Source: Plumapathes pennacea | Taxonomy: Eukaryota; Cnidaria; Anthozoa; Antipatharia; Myriopathidae | Length of the DNA: 64,000 nt | NCBI GenBank assembly: GCA_964036295.1 | Contig: OZ038465.1 | Location: 10,237,667 to 10,301,666 of the forward strand | Reading direction: 5' to 3' | In this document: in pieces, positions 46,601 through 57,200 of the stretch | How positions within the stretch are numbered: the first letter of the stretch is position 1 | Layout: each line of letters begins with the position of its first letter | The notes under the pieces: model-generated | What the model was told of the DNA's origin: nothing | Database searches by the model: none | Seen by the model: only the letters and a program-made list of their open reading frames with translations | Position numbers and translations under genes: made by a program

Positions 46601-49600
46601 TTGAAATAATGTACAAGTTAAGTTAATTACTAATATTATTTTTATGCAGGCTTTTATCAATGGGTATGGAAAATCTACATGTACCGTAGTAATTGAAATC
46701 TGCCTAATAATGTATTCATTAAAATGATAAAAATAGTTTTAAATTATTGTACATACTATACTATTATGTAAATATATACACACCTGCAAGGTTGTCAATC
46801 AGGAACTCAGACTCCCGGCTACATGCAATCAATCAAATAAATCAATCAATATTTTGATAATAAACCTGTGTGTACTTGATATAAAATGATGTGCAAATGT
46901 ATATAATGTATGTTCCTGTGGGAGCTAGGGGATCAGTCTGGGGTTCCACCAAAACAAGTCCCTTATTTTTATGCACTCTCGCATAACAGGGTTAGAGTGG
47001 AGAAAGAAAAGGAGCTGGGGAAAACAAACCTTATGAAGGCTGGGCTTAACTGCAACTCTCCACTGTCCCACACCATATATGAGCCTTGGTTCTTCCTAAA
47101 ACAATAGAGAACAGATTAATTTACTATTTTTGAACAAACTACAGGACCTTTAAACTACTATTATATAAACCACTGCAGTGCTTGAATTTTTTCTTGCCTC
47201 TGGATTTTTCAAGCCCCACACTGATTCCAGGAATGTTTATGACATGTACAATATAATGAGATATTATACTTACCATCTGTCATATTTTACAAAACCAGCA
47301 ACAGCTATAGCTCCAAGGACAACCACAATGGCACAAGCAATCAAAATGTATGCCCAAAATGGAAGGTCATCTGTATCAAAAGGAAAACAAAATACACTCA
47401 ACTCTTGTATTTTGATCAACAACTGGCTACATTACTTCTTTGTGGACTTATCACCACTTATTTATTATATAATTTAAAATAATTACTTTATTAAATATTA
47501 ATATTGTTATAGACCTCGCGCAGTCCTGAAAAAAAAAAACTAGACAGTTGTACACATCCCTGTCAACAGTACTGTAGGTTGGACAATAACAGCTGAGCTG
47601 GCCACAGAGGGCCCTGCAGTTGGTCAAATCATCACCTTTGCTAACTGCTGCACCAGTGGTTCCATTATTTTCAATGTGTTGAGAAGCTGGTGTTGTGATT
47701 CCTGTGGGCAATTTTCCAGGCAGATATTCTCCTTCAGTCGTTGTCTGATCCTGCTCCTTTATTGTAGTGGTTACTACTGTCTGTACTTGTGTTGATGGTA
47801 ATGTTGTTGAGTTTACAGACCCTGATACATTGTTGCCAATAGCTGTGGAGTTGTTACCTGCACAATAAAGTCAAAAGTTGCATTTTTGTCTGCATTCATG
47901 TTGGTTTTCATAGTTTTCTCCAGCACGTCAAAATTATCAAAATAAACACTCATTTTTGCCTTGCTGTCCCCAACATTTAACCTTATAGCAACCTACACTG
48001 TGAAGAGTATAAGTAATCATATAAGTGCGAGTGATGTTTGAAAGTTGCACCAAAATTTCAAACATCACAAGTGGTGTAAATCATTAACTGCATGAGCAAA
48101 ACTCATAAGATTACAATGAATATTGTTTATCATGTGACTATAAAAAGTTAGTTGGGACTGACAAAATTAAAACAAAATTCTCGCATTGCAAGCATGCACA
48201 CTTATGTCACAGTTGACAGCTTGTTTTCGGACCCCGAAAAATAACTCGCGTCAGATAAAGTTGTGAAGAAAAGTACAGAAAATTGAAAAAATTATTGGTT
48301 GCTATGGTAACATTAATGGCATAAGATTTTAAATTGCACTCATGCAAATTGACAATAAACTCTCTTGCTCTCAGCAAATCAGATTGCAGACATTTTTATG
48401 GTCATTAATAATATAAGATATTTCTGACAAGTAAACAAATTCATAAAGCCCATCACAGCAAATACCTCTGTCAAAAGTCACAAAAGAAGTTGGGTTTCAT
48501 TGCCAAGCATAATTGAAAATGGCAGAGATTTTGTCAGAATCGATTTTAGTGTCTTTCAAGTGTTGGAAATATGTCACTTAATACTTTGCTTGTTTTATAA
48601 GAATAAATTTATGCATATATAATTTACAGTGTCATTTAATTCATTTCAGTCTGTATTTGGTGGTGAACTGGACTGCACATTGTTGTGTCTCTGTCACAGA
48701 AAAATAATTTTAAATAAGATATGATTTTGTTTAGACTCCAAGCACACTGAAGGAAGAAAAATTTCTGCACGTTCAACCACCAACTCTGTCCCCGTATAAT
48801 ATATTTTTCTGGGATGATCACGGACACCCTGCTAAAGATTTATATATATTTTAAATGTTTACCCTAAAATCCCACAAAGCATTACGCTAAAGTTTCAAAC
48901 ATTATATTATCCCAGATAAATGTTTTAATTGTCCGAGACCGCTTGCTAGCCAACAACAATCCAAAATTGAAAGTCACAGAGTTTGTACGCATAAAGGCTC
49001 TTGTCGCGCGCTGCTGCATGTATGTACAACGCAAAAAAAATAAAAAAAATAAAAAAATCTGGCTACATGACAGAAACGTTGAGCACAAAAGATAAATCGT
49101 AACTACCTTCAAGTGTAATTACTGACGCATATTTAATAGCTATCCACATCTCTATCACGGCAGTTATATACCACAGGCGGTAGACATCGAAAACAAAAAT
49201 TATGCGGTTGACGCTTCGAGTGTCGCTGGACCCTGCTCGGTCTGGCTCTGTTTTGAATTTTCCTTTTGGCAAGATTAGGGAAAGTTGTGCCTAATATTTG
49301 TTGTTGTTGTTTTTGTTGTCTTTTATCAGTCCTTTCCTGTCCAGAGTTTATTCTGCTTTTGTGTAGGTAATAGATTCTTCAGATGTCGTCGTTTCTTAGC
49401 TCGCGACGCGCGGGTCGCACGTTCATTACTCACGATCCGAATGCAAATTCTTTCTCATTCGCACACGAATACCAAGATGGATCGTTTTTAAAACTTAACG
49501 TTTAATACACGGTCATAATTCGAGAGCCTTACGAACGAGCAACCATGTATAAAAAGAAAACCAATGCTCACCGGAAAATTAAGTATTAAATCTGCAAACG

Positions 49601-50034
49601 ACGCGAAAATGGCACATGATCACGTACGTTGTACGCTTACCGAGTTTTAGAAAAAAGAAAGGAGCTGATCGAGCTCCAGCATAATAAAACTTGATTGATC
49701 AAAGAAAAGATGGCTGTCGAAGTCACAAAATACGCACTTTATATGTGTTTATGTACGTATATCAGCCATTTCAATAGACTTCGTTCGATCGCTTGTACCT
49801 GCAGCCAAGTTTAAAGTTTCAATCTATACCTCCCCAATCTAAGAACGGTTTGTGAAATCTTATAAAGAGCAAACAAAACCGACAAAAGCGTTCAACAGTG
49901 GTGACCGAAATTCATACATGGTACGGTAGGGTTGAAAAAGAACATACTTCCTGCAGACAGATAAAAATCGGCTCACCTTCTGTTAATCCAATCTTGAGCG
50001 ATGCACAAAAAAGGAGAACAAGAACCGTTTTCAT
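43683..50034 (-). CDS. PAG/Cbp-like single-pass transmembrane signalling adaptor, six exons
   Basis: Exons in transcript order: 50034-49977, 47857-about 47546, 47370-47274, 46818-46784, 45836-45573, 45133-43683, giving about 740 residues. The order is: signal peptide (MKTVLVLLFCASL); Thr/Ser-rich ectodomain of about 100 residues with a short Cys cluster (CRALCGQLSCYC); a membrane span (AYILIACAIVVVLGAIAVAG); a juxtamembrane Cys after KYDR that could be palmitoylated; then a long disordered cytoplasmic tail. The tail has two RxLPxxP SH3 ligands (RPLPAAP, RPLPRLP), three YASV motifs suited to SH2 domains such as that of Csk, further YLEI and YARP sites, and a C-terminal SYL that fits a class I PDZ ligand. 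This layout resembles PAG1, which recruits Csk to membrane rafts, but PAG1 has a much shorter ectodomain, so orthology is unproven. The 3' edge of exon 2 is uncertain. The gene is head-to-head with the RhoGAP gene. Confidence 0.72.
45851..45880. repeat. A homopolymer tract in an adaptor intron
   Basis: About 24 A residues lie just beyond the acceptor of exon 5. On the gene strand they form part of a T-rich tract upstream of the acceptor (ATTTTAG). Confidence 0.7.
46084..46263. mobile_element. 180-bp foldback element in an adaptor intron
   Basis: ACAATAAACTACTTTTGGCG on the left faces CGCCAAAAGTAGTTTATTGT on the right. The arms continue through CACGGATAATTGTCC and GGACAATTATCCGTG. The centre has GAAGCTCGAGGGCAACT. 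A second inverted pair, TCAAATATTTCCTC (46275) and GAGGAAATATTTGA (about 46542), follows, so the whole 46084-46556 may be one composite element. Confidence 0.8.
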
Positions 50035-50573
50035 TGTCGAGACAGGCTTCTTCGATCTCTTGAAAACGTCAGCCGCAGCACAGCAACGGACTCGGCCGAT
50101 CGCTACCAGCCATGGCTTTAGTTTACAGGGAGGGTTTCCTTCCCTGTTCACGCAACAGCCAACCCGTTGGGCGATCGTGATAGTCGAAGATTTGTTTCGT
50201 GGAGTTAACGAGTTGTGTACATAAAGTCGCTTTACTCGAGGGAATTTGAAAAACGCGATTGAAAAATCTGCCCAAGTATCTTTCAGTGTACGTATCTCCT
50301 ATGCATTCACATGCCTCGAAAATCGCGGAAAAAAACAATCGCCATCAAATTGAAACCGGAAATGTATCAAAGGCTGGTTGTCTACTCGACTGGGTCGCAT
50401 TTCCGGGCTGCGGTGTTACGTTGGGATCATGCGCAATAGGCAGCTTGATAATCCCAAATACCAAGATGGCGGAAGTTGCAGTTTGGGAATGATAACATCG
50501 TGATTCCTTCTTTGCTCCTTTAGAAGCGGCCTGATTCAATTACGTTTCTTTTGACTGACTGAAGGCCACAGAG
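50035..50573. promoter_or_regulatory. Shared bidirectional promoter of the adaptor and RhoGAP genes
   Basis: The two start codons point away from each other and are 539 bp apart, so both 5' UTRs and any core promoter must fit here. AAGATGGCGGAAG at 50463 overlaps a YY1 consensus with an ETS consensus. Further ETS-like words are ACCGGAAAT (about 50356) and TTTCCGGGC (50400), and ATGCGCAA (50429) resembles an NRF1 half site. There is no TATA box. This is the usual layout of a broadly active divergent promoter. Joint regulation is inferred. Confidence 0.6.
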
Positions 50574-53500
50574 ATGAAGAAGCAGTTCTACCGTGTGAAA
50601 CAACTGGCTGATCAGCGAGTAGGAAGGTATGTTCTTTATATACCGATCATGAGGGCGATCGATGAGAAGGTTATATATTTTTGAAGATTTATTTAAAGAT
50701 GTGCCGTCGGATAAAGAGGAGGCTATAAAGATGCATCAGAGTTTGATGTGAGCTGTGTTTCGATTTGTAACTTACCCTTGTCTTTTGTATTTCAGAGCAG
50801 AGAAAACGGAAATTCTTACGGAGGATTTACAGATGGTAAGCCGCCCTATCGCATGTGCTTGTGTTTAAGGTGGGAGTGTTCTGTAGTTTCTGCTGTCATG
50901 GAGCTGTGTTGACACAAATTCTGGCAGGGTTATGGGCGTTTCAGACCCTGCTGTTCAATTGCGCGCTGCTTTTCTGTCCTCGCGTAACTAGACCGGACGG
51001 GGAGGGGCAATTGCTGTGATTGAGTTTTGATACAAAACGTTATCATTGTATAGTAGAAGGTGCTCTGTTAGGAAGTGGAACACTGTTAAGGAGCAAAGTC
51101 TACAGAAAATGAAAGTTTATCATCAATGCAATAAAGTACCACCTGTTTATTGCTCAAGTCTATCTTGATGGTTTATTAATCACAATATTGTTATCCACAT
51201 GTGAAATTAATCTAAACTAATCTAATTAATAATGAAAACAGGTGTGACTGAGCTACAGTTGTAATCAAGTAGTGGTCAGGAGAACTATAACATGGAAAGC
51301 AAAATTTGTCTCTAAATTCTTTCACACAACCTTGGGGAGGGGAGGGGGGGGGGGAGCGGGAGGAGGGGAGGACACTCCCTGTGATTGGTCATATGGGGAG
51401 GCTCTGCCCAATGGTTCCCTTTTCAAGCCTCAGGTATAAAAAAGGTATAGAAAAATGAATTTTTTGTTTTTTGAAAGGGCAGTATAATGGCTGGCCAAAG
51501 GAATGTCATTTTGGCATTTTATAGGGGTTCCTTCTCCTTTGCTTGTGCATACGGTTTTTCTATTCAGAAGCATAAACAGGTGGCAACTGTTAACTCAATT
51601 CTGGGTGAACTAAATCAAATGAAATGCCAAACTAACTGAAGAGCTTCTGTTATGTCAAGGAAACACTTGAATATCTCCTAAAAGAATATCTCCTAAAATA
51701 TTTTTGGACCAGGGTGGGGGATAGGGGTTATGGCACTTGAAGAATTTTTCTATGGGCGGCTCTGCCCAGGCTTTAACCCTGTATTCTTTCAAATACCAAT
51801 CTGGTCACGCATTATGCACTTGCAACCTGCTTACTTGATAGGGGGAACTTGGACGGTATTGAAAATGTAGTAATCCTAGAAGATGATTTATTTTAATTCC
51901 AGGAAGTATGCATTTATGTGCTAAATGCTATTTTTGTTCTGCCTTAGGTTGAGAAGACAGTTGATAAGATCAAACATGCATGTCAAACAACAAACAAAAG
52001 GTTGACGGCTTCAATGCAGGGGACTGGAACAGAGATAGAGAAAAGACTGGTTAGTGAAAATAATGTCTAATGATCACACTTTTTCAAATAATATTTTGTA
52101 CAAACAAGTTATCCAAATATACAAAATTTGTACATTTGGATAAATTGTTTGTGCAAACATTTAATGTATGATATGTGATGTATGATATGTGATGACGTAA
52201 GGTGACTTCACGAGCAACTTAAGATGTAGTCGATTGAATTGTACGTTAATGCTTGTGTATAAAGTTATCTGTATCCCATCCAAACTCAACACCATTTGGC
52301 TTTGTGGAACATGCATAGATAAAGAAGATTTGACTTGCGTTCTTAAGTTCACCGTCATAGCCGCAAAAAAATGTTTGATTGATTCGATTATGTTGGCTAC
52401 CGCTACAGGATTGCAAATAACTTTGTCACCGCTAATTATTTAGTCTCGACGAACTTTCTGTGGTGACACGAAATACTTCTGGGGAGATATCAGGCTGAAA
52501 ACGGAACACCAAAGCCATGACGAACTTTAGCCATAAACAATGATGATTTATGCTTTACACTGTAAATGACATCTGTTGCCTCCTACATACTGTAGCTGTT
52601 TTGTAAAGTTTTTTCGCCGAAAGTATATCCGTTTTTGAGACGAAAATATTCATTCTCAGGGCTTAAGACTCTGTGAATATATTACATGTGTTATACTCCG
52701 CACGAGCGTGGCAGTTGTCAAAATGCTTCGGCTTATCATACAGTGCATGTTGAAATATTTCTTCCATTTGATCAAGTAGCCTTTGTTTCGCAGTGGTATT
52801 GTATACTAGAAATGAAAAATACACTGAAATAGTCTTGAACATTGAGTTTGTTAGTCACAAATGACTGAACACACTGTGAACAATAATATTGTAAACAAGT
52901 CTAGTGTTACATTCCTCGCTTTCAATTTATATTTGCTACAGAGCGCAAATACTCGAAAGCCTCACAGAAGAAAAGCATTCAGTAAAAAACTACAAAGGCT
53001 AGGTTATCATGTCCTCTGATTAAAGTGTTCAAAGTCAAACTGTCAAAATCAACTGTGCATGAAAAGATAAGTCACGCATTACTCTTTTCTCACTGGCTAA
53101 CCTTTCCACCGCTAAGCTCAAAATGCAGAGTCGCTCAACCTTTAAGAAGCAAGTGTATGAGTGTTGTAATGACAATTTATAGGTAATAGGTTTCATTTGA
53201 GTAAGGTGTCAAAAGTAAAGTTCTCTATACTGTGTGATATTTTTCTGGTGAGAAACTGAAAGTCTCTTTTGTGAGTTTCGCTCTTTTCCCTACTTCTTTC
53301 CATTTTAGTTTCATCTGGTCTCGACCCCACCCAACGAGCTCACTGGCAATACCAGGCTTGTTTAAAAAGTCCTACAAACTGTGCCCTGTAACTAGCTACA
53401 GTGTACCTGTACCTGTAAACATTACTAAAGTTAGTTGTTACTTGAACTGCCCTTAAAATGTTGCTGCAAGGGCTAGGATCCACCACTCCAAGTACTGTTA

Positions 53501-54249
53501 GATGATATTACAGCACTACAGTTTCTTGGTACTGTTAGTGTCTCCATATTGTACTAGTTTTCATGCACATGAATTATATTTAATTGTGGTAGAGTTCAAA
53601 AGGATGAGTTAAATGTAACTGCATTATTTTATAAACATCCATGACATAGTACAAGGTATAGTAAAACAGCCCCTAAGTTGCTCATGTTTGTTGTAGGCGC
53701 TTTGGTTAATGCTCAAGTCAAAACGAGGGGTGGAGGAAATTGCTATGCTGTGGCCTCAGATGAAGTCTGAGATTACGGTACATCGGATTTTAGTCTCTCT
53801 GATCAATTTTTGTCCCCCCCCCCCCCCCCCCCCCCCCATCAATATTCTGCTTACATCTTTTGTCGTAATTTGAAATCTTGCTCACATTTTAAAACTATTT
53901 CACTAAAGTAAAAACCATGACATGTAAGATAAAAAAAAATCATACCCATTGCTGCATGTATTTCATTTCTTTCAGTCATATTAGAGGTCCACAGCATGGC
54001 AAAATTGTTTAAAAAATCTTCTGAATTCACTTCCAAAAAGGGTTTCGATCCCACATTCATAATTGATGCTAAGTTTATTTAATTCTCAGACACTCAAGGG
54101 ATAATAAAATAATAACAATGAGTGATGTAGTGAGATTTGCAAGTTCAGTCAACTTTCATTTAAGTAAAGCCATCCTTATTGATATTATTTTGTACATACT
54201 GGTACTTTTATCAAGAAAAGAGAGTCTGGGCACCAAAAATATAAATAAA

Positions 54250-54280
<31 letters not shown>

Positions 54281-57200
54281 AAACATTTCTTGCTAGTCTG
54301 ATGTCAAGTTTTCCTGGCCCTGTACTGGAGAATTATTTGACTCCTGGAACAAGTCAAATCTTGATGTACAACTGCCAGTAAAGCTGTTACTAGTTCATGG
54401 ACATACAACCTAATTTGTGTATCAAGTGAAATATAATATTGTAGTCTTGGTTCCATCCTGACAGAGGAAACTGCACCAGACTGCCCTTGCACAGGCGATG
54501 TTGGAGTCGAGTACCCAGCTAGGGGAAGGGTCGCTATTGGGGTAAGGCACTGAAAAATTCACCAGCTCTGCTCAAATGATAGACACTGGCACATCTAAGC
54601 CAATATGCCATTCATAAGATGTCTACTGTATATCTGTTTTAAAGTGAGGCCAATGTAACAACAACACCAAGCTTTTTCAACAGGCCTATTACATATTAAT
54701 AATAATAAAGATCTAATTGCATAATATGTATCCTACTGTATATTACATGTATTGTGCTATAACAGTTCAGTCATAATGCCACACAGATTGATGAGGAAAT
54801 AACAATAAATGATTCTTCAAGGGTAAGCATACGTACTCCTGTGTACACATAGGCAGTATCTTAATGATATTTTGTATATGTTGGTGTAGGGTGGTATTAG
54901 AAGGCACGGGTGAAGCCCAGTCATCGCTGGCTAGAGAACTGGCTGAGTATGAGATGCTGGTAGAGAAAGATGTCCTAGAGCCCATGTCCAATGTGTTAGA
55001 GGTGAGGAAACTATGAAGCCCTACAAGCATAAAAGTTAACAAAGAAAATGCCTTGTACAATTAATAGTACAGTGGAATCCCAATATGATGAAGGCGAACA
55101 GACTGGGAAAATGTGTTTGTTGTAACAGGGGTTTGTTATATTGGGGTTCTGTTCATACATTTTACTGTAACTTTGCCGGCCAGACTGAAGAATATCGTTC
55201 GTTATACTGGTTAAAAGGGTTCGTTACATCAAGGTTCAACTGTATGATACTGTGCTTCTTTTTTTAAAATAACATGAAAATCCTTCTCTTGATCATCAAC
55301 ATTTTTTGCTTTCATCGTTATTAGATCACTACCATCATCATCCTCGTTGTTGTTGTCATCAACATCAATGTTATGATCATCTACCATCATGATTGAATAT
55401 TGTTACTAAATGATCAAAATAGCAGTTTTTATTTTTATTTTTTTGCATTGTTTGTACAGTGAACTGGGTGTTGAAAGGGTTAAGAAAATTCCAGTTTCTT
55501 GCATGCAGATTACAAGCATTTCCTGACCAGTATTAAAATGTAATATTGACCAACAGAATGACATCCCAAGTATTGCTCAGGCAAAGAAGAAGTTATCAAA
55601 AACGAGATTGGACATGGACACATGTAAATCCAGGTAACAGATCTAAGATACTGAACCAATCAATAATGAATTTATATCATATTGGAATGCAAGTAAATAA
55701 TTTCCCAGACACAAAAACAACAAGATAGAAGTCCTTAAATTTGTTTATTAACATTATTTTAAGATTTTCAGGTTCACTATGACACACAGTCCAGTAGTAA
55801 GTTGTTGACTTGGTTTTTGCAGATGGTTGACAGCAGTTAAAGCCTCCCATGGTGCCAGTAAAGACATGTACGCTGCTGCGGCAAAGGCAGATGTCCTAAA
55901 GGAAGAATATGAGGAAGAAATGGCTAAATTTGAAAATTGTCAGGTAACAGTGTAATATACAGTACATATGTGTACATGCATTTTGAGCATACATGTATAC
56001 AGTATATCCTTGCTGCATATCTGTACTATACATGTATACATGTACTATTTATAAAATTATATAATACAGTGAACTCTCTCTAAGATGGACACCTGTCGGA
56101 CCTGGTCTAGGTGTCCATCTTATAGAGGTTATATCAACGTTAGTTCTGGCCTCTTCATATGAGCCCGGTTGACCGGGCCAGCCCGGCTAATGAGATCTCA
56201 CCCTCCCACTATTTCCTTTGTTATAGTTCCGATGTGTTCATATGAGAGAGCAGGCCAGCCCGGTTACTGAGATCTCAGTCTTTGCGACCGGGATCTTGGT
56301 TAACCGGGCTGGCCTGTTTTTCATATGAACACTCCAGCCCGGTTAACCGGGATGAAAATGTTTCAACTATGTGAGTCTGAAATGTACTTGCTTCTTAATT
56401 TGGGTTTAATGGCAAAATTGGCAAAACTTTTTGCTTTATAGACACTCTATCTCGGTTACCCGGGCTGAAATTTCCCATATGAACACACCGAGCCAGCCCG
56501 GTCAACCGGGCTCATATGAAGAGGCCCTTAGACACATGCCACAACCTACAGAACGGTATTCCAACAAAATTTATTTAGTCCCATGAGACATTAAAAGTAG
56601 ATACAACTGCTGTAATTGTTCAAGAGATCACTTGCTAAATTTAACTTGACTGCATACTGTGTAAACAATAGTGGATGCGTGTTCTGTGTGGTTGATATGA
56701 ATAATGCTGGATGCCATATAACTTGCAATCAGGTCCTCCTCCCCCTCCCCCTCCCCCTCTCCCTCCAAAAATAAAATTAATAGGTGGTAGGGACTTGGGG
56801 AGAAACATTTTGATTCAGCCCTTTTTCAGAGCACTGACTATTTTGGCAACACAATAATTGTTGAAGTGATTTGCCGCTAAGTGTCAATGTTCTGTTTTTG
56901 TTTTTCACACAGCATACCTTATCAACAGAGCTGCTAACATTTGTGGCAAAGGAAGGGGAATATGCTGATTGGATTTTAAAGGTACTACATTATGTACATT
57001 TGTTCTTCATTTGAGACGGGGGAAAGTTGCTCAAAACTTTATCCATCCATGCTATTACCCTAAACATAAACTTACAAATTCTCCAATCACTTAATATGTA
57101 ACGCCATACTGTATCTGGTCCTGCTGTCTTCTCTGTACGTGCTGAACTTCTTGTGATAGCAGCTCAAAAATTGATCATTTTAATGTCGGCCATGAATACC

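Noticed and set aside
54044..54056. tRNA-like T-arm word GGTTTCGATCCC
   Set aside because: No matching acceptor, D or anticodon arms could be folded around it on either strand.
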